A stretch of DNA of 37,297 bases from the NCBI GenBank assembly GCA_021201315.1, contig JAJQFG010000088.1, forward strand, positions 1 to 37,297, read 5' to 3'. The translations under genes and the position numbers were made by a program. This DNA is from Erysipelotrichaceae bacterium (lineage in GTDB: Bacteria > Bacillota_I > Bacilli_A > Erysipelotrichales > Coprobacillaceae). The notes under the pieces were generated by a model. That model saw only the letters and a program-made list of their open reading frames with translations. It was not told where the DNA came from and did not search any database. How positions within the stretch are numbered: the first letter of the stretch is position 1; each line of letters opens with the position of its first letter. Positions 25,804-34,138 of this stretch are shown here, in pieces.

Positions 25804-25840
25804 GTTTTTCTGTTCCTGTAATTTTTATTGATTAATACGA

Positions 25841-26320
25841 TTATTCTTTAATATAACGATTCATAAATGTGGTATTTTTTTCCAATAATTTAAATAAAAT
25901 AGCACCAATAATAAGAACTGCTACTTCACCTAAAAATACTGTAAAAGCATTAAATAAAAATGGTAAATCTAAAATAAAATATAATTCTGCGCCAACAATC
26001 GAACCATTAATAATACCACCTAATATTGCTCCTACATAAAGATTGTTTGCTTTATACATGGCAACACACGCTAAAGCAGTTGCTAATGTCCCAAAAACCA
26101 TATCATAAATTCCTAATGATGATGGTATATTAGCTAAAAAGCAACCAATAATCAGTCCTGGAAAGTATTTTTTATTGTAGAAAGCCAAAAATATTAATAC
26201 TTCTGAAATTCTAAATTGAATACCTCCATAAGAAATAGCAGAACAAGCAATCGTCATAACCGCATAAACGCATGCAACCATAGCATTTAACGCAATCATC
26301 TTTACATCAAGTTTCTTCAA
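25841..26320 (-). CDS. queT: Queuosine precursor transporter QueT
   Basis: A 159-residue membrane protein of the QueT/DUF988 group with about five helices. IQFRISEVLIFLAFYNKKYFPGLIIGCFLANIPSS (about residues 31-65) is the family's signature region, including the conserved RxSE. It is thought to be the substrate-binding S component of an ECF importer for preQ1 or a related queuosine precursor. The start is TTG 26320, eight bases after GGAGG. A preQ1-I riboswitch lies in the leader, which supports the substrate strongly. Other queuosine genes are not in the window. Confidence 0.92.
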   Translation of the reverse strand: MKKLDVKMIALNAMVACVYAVMTIACSAISYGGIQFRISEVLIFLAFYNKKYFPGLIIGCFLANIPSSLGIYDMVFGTLATALACVAMYKANNLYVGAILGGIINGSIVGAELYFILDLPFLFNAFTVFLGEVAVLIIGAILFKLLEKNTTFMNRYIKE

Positions 26321-26324
26321 TTTT

Positions 26325-26353
26325 CATTCCTCCTTCTCAAGAACAGTGAGAAG
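26325..26353 (-). promoter_or_regulatory. Hairpin near the queT ribosome site (riboswitch expression platform)
   Basis: Downstream of the aptamer, CTTCTC pairs with GAGAAG just ahead of GGAGG on the queT transcript. No T-run follows, so control is more likely at translation than at termination. The mechanism is inferred. Confidence 0.5.
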
Positions 26354-26368
26354 CCAGATGCAATGCAT

Positions 26369-26404
26369 CCTTAGTTTTTTATACTGGGTGTGCTCTCAAA
26401 CCAG
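26369..26404 (-). promoter_or_regulatory. preQ1-I riboswitch aptamer upstream of queT
   Basis: On the minus strand a CTGG/CCAG P1 stem encloses the loop, with the core GCACACCCAG followed by the A-rich tail TATAAAAAACTAAGG, matching the class I preQ1 consensus (for example the queC leader of Bacillus). The A-rich tail forms the H-type pseudoknot that binds preQ1. The downstream gene is the preQ1-type transporter queT, as expected. Confidence 0.9.
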
Positions 26405-26449
26405 TTGAAAACAATATATCATTTTTATAATATAAATGCAATTTATAAT

Positions 26450-26478
26450 TTGAGTGTTTATTATTTCTTTGATATAAT
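26450..26478 (+). promoter_or_regulatory. Sigma-A promoter of the amidohydrolase operon
   Basis: TTGAGT and TATAAT with a 17-bp spacer, 25 bp ahead of ATG 26504 with a TGGAGG ribosome site between. Confidence 0.75.
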
Positions 26479-26503
26479 ACTTATACTTTTTGGAGGTTAA
26501 AAA

Positions 26504-27298
26504 ATGAAATTAGGGATGTTACAGATGTGTATGTCAAATGATATGCATAAAAATCAGCATAAAATATTACAATATGTAGATAAAGCTCAAGATTGTGATT
26601 TATTATTTTTTCCAGAAATACAATATTCACTTTTCTTTCCTCAATATAAAGATAAAAATGCTTCTTCCTATCTGATGTCTATCAATCATCCTTTCATCCA
26701 ACAATTATCTCAAAAATGTCAGGATTATCATATGTATATATCACCTAATATCTATCTAAAAGAAAACAACAAATGCTATGATGCTTCTCTTTTTATAAAT
26801 CCCTTAGGAAAGATAGTAGATATTTCAAAAATGGTTCACATTATACAAGCAAAATATTTTTATGAAAAAGATTACTATACACCTTCTGATGATGGATTTA
26901 AAGTCTATGATACACCATTTGGAAAAATTGGGATTGTAATATGTTTTGATCGTCATATTCCTGAAAGCATTCGTACTTGTGTTTTAAAAGGAGCAGATCT
27001 TATTATTATACCTACAGCTAATTGTAAACAAGAAGATATGACAATGTTTGAATGGGAAATAAGAGTTCAAGCTATGCAAAATCAAGTGTTTATTGCAATG
27101 TGTAATCGTGTTGGAATAGAAGATTGTATGAATTTTGCTGGAGAATCATTGATTGTTAACCCAAATGGTGATATTTTATATAAAGCAACCGATCAAGAAG
27201 AATTAATTCAATATGATATTCAATTATCACTAACACAACAATATAGAAATGAAAAAACATATCTTTATGCTAGAAGAAAAGATATGTATGAGGAGTAA
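26504..27298 (+). CDS. Carbon-nitrogen hydrolase (nitrilase superfamily)
   Basis: A 264-residue alpha-beta-beta-alpha hydrolase with the Glu-Lys-Cys triad visible: E38 in FFPEIQYS, K109 in ISKMVHI and C147 in IVICFDRHIPES. This family cleaves non-peptide C-N bonds, for example N-carbamoylputrescine or omega-amides. The MVHI context after the Lys differs from the usual KxHL, so substrate is uncertain. It is the first gene of a two-gene operon, five bases before the phosphatase gene. Confidence 0.87.
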   Translation: MKLGMLQMCMSNDMHKNQHKILQYVDKAQDCDLLFFPEIQYSLFFPQYKDKNASSYLMSINHPFIQQLSQKCQDYHMYISPNIYLKENNKCYDASLFINPLGKIVDISKMVHIIQAKYFYEKDYYTPSDDGFKVYDTPFGKIGIVICFDRHIPESIRTCVLKGADLIIIPTANCKQEDMTMFEWEIRVQAMQNQVFIAMCNRVGIEDCMNFAGESLIVNPNGDILYKATDQEELIQYDIQLSLTQQYRNEKTYLYARRKDMYEE

Positions 27299-27303
27299 AA
27301 CAA

Positions 27304-27780
27304 ATGAAACGTGTTTTAGTAAAATCAGTATTTGATGCTTTTGATTATGTAATGGATCATTATTATCCTTATGATTTAGATAATCTTGCAAAGAAAAAAG
27401 ATACTTATGTTGTCATATCTATTCAAGATACACATACAAATGGTTTTGGTATACAATTTTGTGAAAATATATTTTGTAAGGGCGTTTTAACACTTTATTT
27501 TGATGATATTGTTAAGGATGTTGATGGTGCTGTATTGTTTAATGAAGAACATGCACGAAAGATTATTGATTTTATTAGTAATCATAAGGATGTTGATACT
27601 TTGTTAATTCACTGTTATGCAGGTATGTCAAGATCAAAAGCTGTTGGTGCTTTTGCAGTAAAGATGCTTGGTGGTGATAATTCAGATTATTTTAAGTATG
27701 GATCGCCTAATCCTTATGTTTATGAGTTATTAAATAATACTTGGTTAGAAAAGCTTTTTTTTGAGGCTTTGCCTGATTAA
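27304..27780 (+). CDS. Protein-tyrosine/dual-specificity phosphatase-like protein
   Basis: A 158-residue protein with the CX5R phosphatase loop IHCYAGMSRSKA, catalytic C104 and R110. A candidate general acid Asp lies in the loop around residues 66-75 (YFDDIVKDVD). The fold is similar to small bacterial dual-specificity phosphatases. It is co-transcribed with the nitrilase-family gene; GAGGAG within the end of that gene serves as ribosome site. The partner kinase is not in the window. Phosphoprotein or phosphoinositide substrates are both possible. Confidence 0.8.
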   Translation: MKRVLVKSVFDAFDYVMDHYYPYDLDNLAKKKDTYVVISIQDTHTNGFGIQFCENIFCKGVLTLYFDDIVKDVDGAVLFNEEHARKIIDFISNHKDVDTLLIHCYAGMSRSKAVGAFAVKMLGGDNSDYFKYGSPNPYVYELLNNTWLEKLFFEALPD

Positions 27781-27820
27781 CGCAACCAATGGTTGACAAA
27801 GTTCAAGGTCATCATGGTGG

Positions 27821-27854
27821 TGTTTCCACTATAAGATTATATATAATGGAAACA
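27821..27854. promoter_or_regulatory. Inverted repeat around the promoter of the XRE regulator gene
   Basis: TGTTTCCA (27821-27828) and TGGAAACA (27847-27854) are exact reverse complements separated by 18 bp. The TATAAT at 27842-27847 lies between and touches the right half. This arrangement suggests autoregulation by the XRE protein encoded 17 bp downstream. Confidence 0.6.
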
Positions 27855-27870
27855 TCAAGGAGGAATTTAA

Positions 27871-28485
27871 ATGAATTTAGCAGATCGTATTCAAACACTT
27901 AGAAAAGCCAAAGGTATTTCTCAAGAAGAATTAGCTGATAAGATTGGTGTTTCTAGACAAGCTGTATCAAAATGGGAAAGTGAACAAAGTTCGCCTGATT
28001 TAGATAAGATTATATTATTAAGTGATTATTTTAATGTGACAACAGATTATTTACTTAAGGGTATTGAACCAACAAGTAAAAGAATTAAAACAGACGCAGG
28101 GATCTTTAGTATCACAGCTACAGCGATTAATTTTATGGGGTTGGTAATATCCGTTGGTATTTGGATTGATAAACAGGATATGATAGCTATTATACTTGGA
28201 TTATTTTTTATGGCTATGGGATGTATGATATTTGGTATTGGATATGTTATAGGAGAAAATAAGAAAAAGGCATTGAAATTTTTTATAAGTATAAATGTAT
28301 GGTTATTAACGCTTATTCCGATTTCATGTATTTTTAATGTTTTAGACGGATTATTTGGAGGATTTTCATGGGAGTTATCTCCTATTCCTATATTAAGTAA
28401 TTCTTTTATTACGTATTTTATGTGTTGGGTTATTTATGTTGTTATTTGTATAACAACTGATATTATTGTTTTAAGACGTGGTTAA
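27871..28485 (+). CDS. XRE-family transcriptional regulator with membrane C-terminus
   Basis: A 204-residue protein. The Cro/C1-type helix-turn-helix occupies residues 5-62 ([20 protein letters not shown] then [10 protein letters not shown]). The C-terminal half has four hydrophobic segments (about 78-98, 103-127, 137-157, 175-200), so it is anchored in the membrane. This architecture is common in Firmicutes; it may sense a membrane or envelope signal. AAGGAGG precedes the ATG. An inverted repeat over its promoter suggests it controls itself. Targets are unknown. Confidence 0.87.
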   Translation: MNLADRIQTLRKAKGISQEELADKIGVSRQAVSKWESEQSSPDLDKIILLSDYFNVTTDYLLKGIEPTSKRIKTDAGIFSITATAINFMGLVISVGIWIDKQDMIAIILGLFFMAMGCMIFGIGYVIGENKKKALKFFISINVWLLTLIPISCIFNVLDGLFGGFSWELSPIPILSNSFITYFMCWVIYVVICITTDIIVLRRG

Positions 28486-28502
28486 TCCATGTTTTTTAAT
28501 TC

Positions 28503-28531
28503 TTGTGAGGTTCATAATACTTTGATATAAT
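28503..28531 (+). promoter_or_regulatory. Sigma-A type promoter of the patatin-EFR1 operon
   Basis: TTGTGA and TATAAT are separated by 17 bp, 20 bp ahead of ATG 28552. Confidence 0.65.
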
Positions 28532-28551
28532 TACTTTTACGAGGTGATTAG

Positions 28552-29391
28552 ATGAAAGTAGGATTGGTTTTAGAAGGTGGCGCTATGCGTGGTATGTTTA
28601 CGACTGGTGTTTTAGATACTTTTTTAGATAATGATATTATGGTTGATGGTGTTATTGGTGTATCAGCAGGTGCTTTATTTGGCGTGAATTATGTTTCTAA
28701 ACAAAAAGGCAGAGTTATACGTTATAATAAACGTTTTAATGGTGATAAGGATTATATGGGTATTAAACCTTTATTAAAAGAAGGTAATATTGTAAGTACA
28801 CAATATGCATATGATGAAGTTCCTACTAAATTAGACCCTTTTGATGATAAAACTTATATGGAATCTGATATTCCTTTTTACGCAGTGGTCACAAATATAC
28901 AAACTGGAAAGCCTGAATATATACTTATTCAAAGTGTATTTAGACAAATGGATACACTTCGTGCATCAGGATCAATGCCTTTTGTATCTAAACCTGTAGA
29001 GATTAATAAACAATATTATTTAGATGGTGGTATTTCTGATAGTATTCCTTTTGTATGGATGAAAAAACAAGGCTATGATAAATTAGTTGTTATTCTTACA
29101 AGAGACATGAGTTATCGTAAAGAACCTATGTCTAAATCATTGATTAATATGTTTTATCATAAATATCCTAACTTAGCTAAACAAATGATTGAAAGACATA
29201 AAGTATATAACGAATCTGTAGAATTATTAAGTCAATGGGAAAAAGAAAGAAAAGCCTTTGTGATAAGACCATCAATGCCTATTGAAATTGGCAGAATAGA
29301 AAGTGATCCTGATAAACTAGAAGAGGTTTATCAATTAGGAGTGAAAGATGCTCTTAGTAATTTAGAAACTTTAAAAGAGTATATATCATGA
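28552..29391 (+). CDS. Patatin-like phospholipase family protein
   Basis: A 279-residue serine lipase-like protein of the RssA/YjjU type. The oxyanion-hole motif is LEGGAMRGMF (residues 7-16), the nucleophile S38 is in GVSAG, and the catalytic Asp158 is in LDGG. So the Ser-Asp dyad is intact. There is no signal peptide; it acts in the cytoplasm on phospholipid or other acyl esters. GAGGTGATTAG precedes the ATG. It overlaps the next gene by 4 nt (ATGA), indicating coupled translation with the EFR1-type protein. Confidence 0.9.
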   Translation: MKVGLVLEGGAMRGMFTTGVLDTFLDNDIMVDGVIGVSAGALFGVNYVSKQKGRVIRYNKRFNGDKDYMGIKPLLKEGNIVSTQYAYDEVPTKLDPFDDKTYMESDIPFYAVVTNIQTGKPEYILIQSVFRQMDTLRASGSMPFVSKPVEINKQYYLDGGISDSIPFVWMKKQGYDKLVVILTRDMSYRKEPMSKSLINMFYHKYPNLAKQMIERHKVYNESVELLSQWEKERKAFVIRPSMPIEIGRIESDPDKLEEVYQLGVKDALSNLETLKEYIS

Positions 29392-30122
29392 TACTCTACT
29401 TTTCAGCAACCAATAATAGTCAATATGTGGCAGAAATGATAGCTGATCAAACGCATGATTATGCTTACTCAATATTGGATATTCAAAATATACAAATTAT
29501 GGATCAATATTTAGGTTTTGTATTTCCAACATACTTATGGGGATTACCATCAATTGTAGATGAATATATGAAGAATGTTTTTATTACCATAAATAATGGT
29601 ACTTACGTTTATTTTGTAGCTACTTATGGTACTACAAGTGGACAAACTGGTACATTTATAAAAAATTATTTAAAAAATAAGAACATCAAATTATCTGCTA
29701 TGTATGGTGTTAAAATGGTTAATAATTATACACCAATATTTAATTCAAGTAATAAGGATAAAATCAAAGAAATCCAACAAAAGGAAACATATCAAATACA
29801 AGAAATTATTAACCATATCAATCATAAAGATATAGGAAATTATATGCAATATAGAATACCTATGCCATTGGTAAAAATTGGACATACTATCTATGAACCC
29901 GTAAGAAAAACAAAACATTTTCATGTAGAAAAATCATGTATTGGTTGTAGTTTATGTACTATTAATTGTCCTATTCAAGCTATTAAAATGAAAAACAATA
30001 AACCCACATGGGTCAAAGATAAATGTGTTATGTGTTTACGTTGCCTTCATCATTGTCCTACGTTTGCGATTCAATATGGTAATACAACTAAAAAACATGG
30101 TCAATATAAACATTCAATATAA
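29388..30122 (+). CDS. EFR1-type flavodoxin/ferredoxin fusion protein
   Basis: A 244-residue redox protein. The N-terminal flavodoxin-like domain (about 1-150) starts with ILYFSATNNSQYVAE, the phosphate loop for FMN, and holds YGTTSGQTG. The C-terminal domain (about 183-235) carries two 4Fe-4S motifs, CIGCSLCTINCP and CVMCLRCLHHCP. Such proteins transfer low-potential electrons in anaerobes. The first gene of the operon is a patatin, an unusual partner. Start ATG 29388 overlaps the patatin stop. Confidence 0.9.
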   Translation: MILYFSATNNSQYVAEMIADQTHDYAYSILDIQNIQIMDQYLGFVFPTYLWGLPSIVDEYMKNVFITINNGTYVYFVATYGTTSGQTGTFIKNYLKNKNIKLSAMYGVKMVNNYTPIFNSSNKDKIKEIQQKETYQIQEIINHINHKDIGNYMQYRIPMPLVKIGHTIYEPVRKTKHFHVEKSCIGCSLCTINCPIQAIKMKNNKPTWVKDKCVMCLRCLHHCPTFAIQYGNTTKKHGQYKHSI

Positions 30123-30152
30123 AAATCAGTTATCATTAAGATAACTGATTTT
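30122..30152. terminator. Bidirectional terminator between the EFR1 gene and deoC
   Basis: AAAATCAGTTATC and GATAACTGATTTT pair over a 5-base loop between converging genes, with A and T runs at the ends. Confidence 0.85.
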
Positions 30153-30816
30153 CTTTATCAAAACCTTCTAAAATTTTAAATGATGAACTAGTACCAATTC
30201 TAGTAGCGCCTGCTTCAATCATTGCCTTACAAGTTTTCCAGTCTCTAATACCACCTGCTGCTTTAACTTGAACATCATCACCAACAGTTTCTTTCATCAG
30301 TTTAACATTTTCAACTGTAGCACCATTGGTACCAAAACCAGTACTTGTTTTAACAAAGTTAGGTTTTACTTTTTTCGCAATCTTGCAAACTTCAATAATT
30401 TCTTCTTTTGTGAGATAGCATGTTTCTAAAATAACCTTAGATAAAACATCACTTTCTTTACAAATAGATACTATTTGTTTCATTTCATCTTCTATATAAT
30501 CAAGATTACCTGTTTTTAATTCTCCAATATTAATAACATAATCTATCTCATTTGCACCATCTTGAATAGCTTGCTTTGTTTCAGCAACCTTTGTTTCAAT
30601 AGTCGTTTGTCCTAGTGGAAACGAAATAGCAGCTCCTACATGAACCTTTGAATCCTTAAGAAACTCTCTGCACCATTTGACTGGCGAAGAATTAATGGCT
30701 ACCATTGCGAAACCATTTTCATCGGCTTCTTGACATAATTGTTTAAAATCTTCTTTGGAAGCATATGGTTTTAATAAAGTATGATCAAACATACTGACAA
30801 GTTGTTTTCTATCCAT
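30136..30816 (-). CDS. deoC: Deoxyribose-phosphate aldolase
   Basis: A 226-residue class I aldolase that splits 2-deoxyribose-5-phosphate into glyceraldehyde-3-phosphate and acetaldehyde in nucleoside salvage. MFDHTLLKPYA at the N-terminus, DYVINIG near residue 90, and the Schiff-base K156 in FVKTSTGFG are all present; the second family Lys is in VKAAGGIRD. Length is normal. It lies 1 nt after the broken alpha/beta hydrolase gene, last in its operon, with no other nucleoside genes nearby. Confidence 0.95.
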   Translation of the reverse strand: MDRKQLVSMFDHTLLKPYASKEDFKQLCQEADENGFAMVAINSSPVKWCREFLKDSKVHVGAAISFPLGQTTIETKVAETKQAIQDGANEIDYVINIGELKTGNLDYIEDEMKQIVSICKESDVLSKVILETCYLTKEEIIEVCKIAKKVKPNFVKTSTGFGTNGATVENVKLMKETVGDDVQVKAAGGIRDWKTCKAMIEAGATRIGTSSSFKILEGFDKENQLS

Positions 30817-30817
30817 T

Positions 30818-31718
30818 TTATTTCTCCAATATTTCTTTTATAAATTCATTAATTGATAATGAATAATCATCATCTTTACCTTCTAATTCATAGAAATGAT
30901 CTTCTTTTAATGGAAATAACATATTATGAGATGCATCGTTGTTGTAAAGTGAAAATACACTTTTAAATAACACTTCTTTATCATCTTTAGAATGAATATA
31001 TATTGTTGGTATTGTATTTTTTTTAACAAAATTCTTAGTATCTAATTTTCTAATATCAATATCTATTTCTTTTTTAATAACTTGACGTATAACTGGTCCA
31101 CAAATAGATGCATTAATTTTAGTATCTCTTTGGCATCTCTTAGATAAATAAGTATATCCATTATCATAAGCACCTTCGCTAATAATTAATTGAACATTCT
31201 TTAATTTGCCTAAACTAGATGTATTTAATATAGCATTTGCTCCAACACCATGACCATACATAATAATTGGATGATCCTCTCCATATTTATTAACAATATA
31301 AGCATTAAAAAAACATCAAATCACTAATATCACGGTACCCAAAACCTCTGATATAACCATCACTTAATCCATGAGCACTACTATCAATCATCAAAATATT
31401 AGCATTATCTATAATAGATTGTAAATAATGTACAGTTTTAACCAAATGATAAGCTGATTCCATTAGTCCATGTAAACAAATAATCGTTTTATCAGCATTT
31501 TCTTTTTCAATCAAATATCCAGATAAATACAAACCCTTATGATTCTTAATTTGTATTCTTTGAGCATTGATATCCTCATACCAATTTTCCTGTTCAATCT
31601 TATTTAAATGTTCACGATATATGACTTTCTTGCCATAATCATACGCCAAAGCCACACTTGAAGATGCAGCTGCTGTTAATGTCACTGCTGTACCAATATA
31701 AACATTTTTCTTTTTCAC
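30818..31718 (-). pseudogene. Alpha/beta hydrolase, frameshifted and lacking its nucleophile Ser
   Basis: Two frames make one hydrolase. The N-terminal part (31718-31305) has a hydrophobic anchor (about residues 5-28), ICLHGLMESAYH as the oxyanion strand, and DSSAHGLSDG. It ends at TAA right after a T7 run (A7 at 31307-31313 on the plus strand). With six T the frame continues through FFNAYIVNKYGEDHP into the C-terminal part, giving about 300 residues. That part has YGHGVGAN, where the family has GHSxG: the nucleophile Ser is Gly (codon at 31247-31249). The Asp (HSKDD) and His (KEDHF) positions remain. The start is taken as GTG 31718, overlapping the upstream stop as GTGA. Confidence 0.82.
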
Positions 31719-32935
31719 TTTAAATACCACTCCTTAAAATTATCCATTAATAAATTATTTATATTCATTACTTGTTCAAAAGAACTCAAACGATAATTGT
31801 CATTTTCCATTCTTGCACCAAAGAATTGAATAGCACCAACCAATTCATCTTTTACTTTAAGCTTCATAGAAGCAGGCATTTCTTCTATTGGAAAACATGT
31901 AAAGATAAATGTATTATAATCACGATGGAATAAATCTAACAATATGTCATAGCCTTCTGCTTTAATTAAAGAATTACCTAAAGCTAAATCTAAATCATGA
32001 TTAGCTACTGTCATCATATTATTAATAAGCATTCTTAACAATTTTAATACAACTTCATAATATTGATCAAAATTATTATGATAAATATAATATATATAAG
32101 AAAATATAAGATTTTCATTTTCCTTCTCTTCATCTTTTTCACATAATACAAATTCTTTTTCTAATCTTTCCATAATAATTTGAGATATACGATATTGAGA
32201 TAATAAAACTTTCCCAAAGTCAGTCATAATTGCCAATGTAAAACGTGTATGCATACATAATGTTTTCAAGGACTGCAATAATTCATTAGGAACAGCTTCA
32301 TAAAATTGATCTAAATGTCTATATACCTTTCGTATAATTTTTCTTATAAAATAAAGATGATATTGATATTCTGTATCAAGGTATTGAAAGTTAATACCAT
32401 CCCAATAGTGTTCGTAGAGTATGACATCAAATAATAAATTCATTGTATCTATAAATTTTTTATATTCTTTATGTTTTAATTGATTATCCAAATAAGGTAT
32501 TAATAATCCATAAAATTGATCTATTGTATTTTGGTTAATACCTTGATGATATTTCATATAATTAAGGACATCTCTAAAATCCATTGGTTCCAATACAAAT
32601 GTTTCATCTTTAGTGTGTTTAATAAATTTTTCATACAATGAGTAGTGCAAAAGTCTTTTTTGATTATTTTGTTTTAATATTCTTTGAACTACATCTTTAA
32701 CAATAAAGGTTTGTTCCTGTTCATGAAGATTTTCAGAAAAGGTATAGGTGATTTTATTTTCACAGGAAACATCTAAATAAATATCAATTTGACGAAAGTT
32801 TGTATCTAACATATAGTAATGAAACTTAAATTCATTATTACCTATACGATAGCCACTATGGAAACAATATTTGCCTCTATATTGGGCCCAATTTGTATCT
32901 AAGTAATCTTGTAGTACTTTCTCATCTAATGGCAT
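31715..32935 (-). CDS. Hypothetical 406-residue protein
   Basis: I do not recognise this protein. It is soluble, without signal peptide or membrane helices, rich in Tyr, His, Leu and Ile, and mainly alpha-helical beyond residue about 95 (several amphipathic helices, resembling a helical-repeat layout). The N-terminal about 90 residues look beta-rich (YRIGNNEFKFHYYMLDTNFR and KITYTFSENLHEQEQTFIV). No catalytic motif stands out. It lies 10 nt after an 82-residue gene and overlaps the broken hydrolase gene by 4 nt, so it is part of an operon ending in deoC. AGGAG precedes ATG 32935. Confidence 0.7.
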   Translation of the reverse strand: MPLDEKVLQDYLDTNWAQYRGKYCFHSGYRIGNNEFKFHYYMLDTNFRQIDIYLDVSCENKITYTFSENLHEQEQTFIVKDVVQRILKQNNQKRLLHYSLYEKFIKHTKDETFVLEPMDFRDVLNYMKYHQGINQNTIDQFYGLLIPYLDNQLKHKEYKKFIDTMNLLFDVILYEHYWDGINFQYLDTEYQYHLYFIRKIIRKVYRHLDQFYEAVPNELLQSLKTLCMHTRFTLAIMTDFGKVLLSQYRISQIIMERLEKEFVLCEKDEEKENENLIFSYIYYIYHNNFDQYYEVVLKLLRMLINNMMTVANHDLDLALGNSLIKAEGYDILLDLFHRDYNTFIFTCFPIEEMPASMKLKVKDELVGAIQFFGARMENDNYRLSSFEQVMNINNLLMDNFKEWYLK

Positions 32936-32945
32936 AAAACTCCTC

Positions 32946-33194
32946 CTAATCTATATGATGGGCTTTTTTAAATCTTGGATAAAAATCGCTTCTTACATAT
33001 TGAACAGCAATGTTCCTAATAACTTCTCTTGAATAATCTCCTCCCATAGAAATAGCTGTATCCATAATTTCTTCAGTAAGAATAGTTAAATATTCATCAC
33101 TTAATACTATATTTTCTAAAGCAATAGTTGTTCTAACAATTTCTTTACATTCATCTATGTAATCCTTTTTATCAATATTAGTTATATGATCCAT
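32946..33194 (-). CDS. Hypothetical 82-residue protein
   Basis: A small acidic helical protein that I do not recognise (KDYIDECKEIVRTTIALENI, then SDEYLTILTEEIMDTAIS). It has no membrane segment. It starts the operon that continues with the 406-residue protein 10 nt downstream. The start ATG is preceded by AAGGATG. It could be a partner of the larger protein. Confidence 0.65.
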   Translation of the reverse strand: MDHITNIDKKDYIDECKEIVRTTIALENIVLSDEYLTILTEEIMDTAISMGGDYSREVIRNIAVQYVRSDFYPRFKKAHHID

Positions 33195-33246
33195 TTTTTC
33201 ACATCCTTGTAGTTATTATAACATTTTAAATGAACTTTAAAATGAA

Positions 33247-34005
33247 TTATTGAAAAAATCTTATCTCTTCTGTTAATTCTATACCTAAATTCTCTAAATA
33301 TGCTTTAGCTTTATTGTAAGTTTGCATATCTGATAAAACTAGAGGATCATGAGCATCACTACCAATAATAACTTTGTTTCCCATCTCTTTAGCTAATTCA
33401 AAAAATACTTTACTAGGATAATGACGATGATATTTATATCCTAATAAATTAAATTCCAATGGTGTATCTGTATCTAAAGCCGCTTGACATAAACGTTTCA
33501 TTTGCGTTTTATAGTAATGAATATCTTTATCATAATATGCCAAATCAGGATGAGCTAAATAACTGTATAAACCAGTATTTAATCCTTCAATACATAAATC
33601 AATATATTTATTTAATTGTTGCTTAGTAAGTTCTCCGCCAAAATATATACCATATTCATCGCTTTCATCATAATGATTACCCAAAATAATATAATCTAGC
33701 TTGTAATCTTTAATGGTTTGTTGAAGCCAAGGCATATATTTTGGAAAGTATTCACATTCTAAACCTATTTTTATATTAATTTGACCTTTATATTTTTCTT
33801 TTAATTGACGTAATGTATTTACATAATCTAATAATTTATCTTCTTCCATACGCATTGTTGCATGATAAGAAGAATCATATCTCCAAGGAGTATGATCGCT
33901 AAATCCTAATTCTGTATATCCACCCTTTATAGCATTAAGTATATAGTCTTCTTCATTTCCTATAGCATGATAACAGCGCTTAGTATGTGTATGATAATTT
34001 TTCAT
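33247..34005 (-). CDS. PHP-domain histidinol-phosphatase-like protein
   Basis: A 252-residue metal-dependent phosphoesterase of the HisJ/HisK type. The N-terminal YHTHTKRC is the first metal-binding motif, FSDHTPW the second, and the C-terminal VIIGSDAHDP the last; a further ligand set is GLECEYFP and LAHPDL. In histidine synthesis this enzyme dephosphorylates L-histidinol phosphate, but no his genes lie nearby, and several PHP proteins of this type act on other phosphoesters. It is a single gene with AAGGAA before its ATG. Confidence 0.85.
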   Translation of the reverse strand: MKNYHTHTKRCYHAIGNEEDYILNAIKGGYTELGFSDHTPWRYDSSYHATMRMEEDKLLDYVNTLRQLKEKYKGQINIKIGLECEYFPKYMPWLQQTIKDYKLDYIILGNHYDESDEYGIYFGGELTKQQLNKYIDLCIEGLNTGLYSYLAHPDLAYYDKDIHYYKTQMKRLCQAALDTDTPLEFNLLGYKYHRHYPSKVFFELAKEMGNKVIIGSDAHDPLVLSDMQTYNKAKAYLENLGIELTEEIRFFQ

Positions 34006-34104
34006 AATATTCCTTCTTTCGATGAAATTATAACATGTTTTATAACTTTCTCAAGATTTTCAGTGATAGAAACATTGTATAAAACAAAACATGTATTATG
34101 AATG

Positions 34105-34138
34105 AAGGCTCAATCTGAATATTCAAATTGAGCCTTTT
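34105..34138. terminator. Rho-independent terminator of the sulfur/metal operon
   Basis: AAGGCTCAAT and ATTGAGCCTT are complementary over a 12-base AT-rich spacer and run into AT-rich flanks. It follows the last gene of the minus-strand operon. Confidence 0.75.

Noticed and set aside
31305-31320. Programmed frameshifting in the alpha/beta hydrolase
   Set aside because: A T7 run can allow slippage, but no stimulatory structure was seen, and the nucleophile Ser is also lost, which favours decay.
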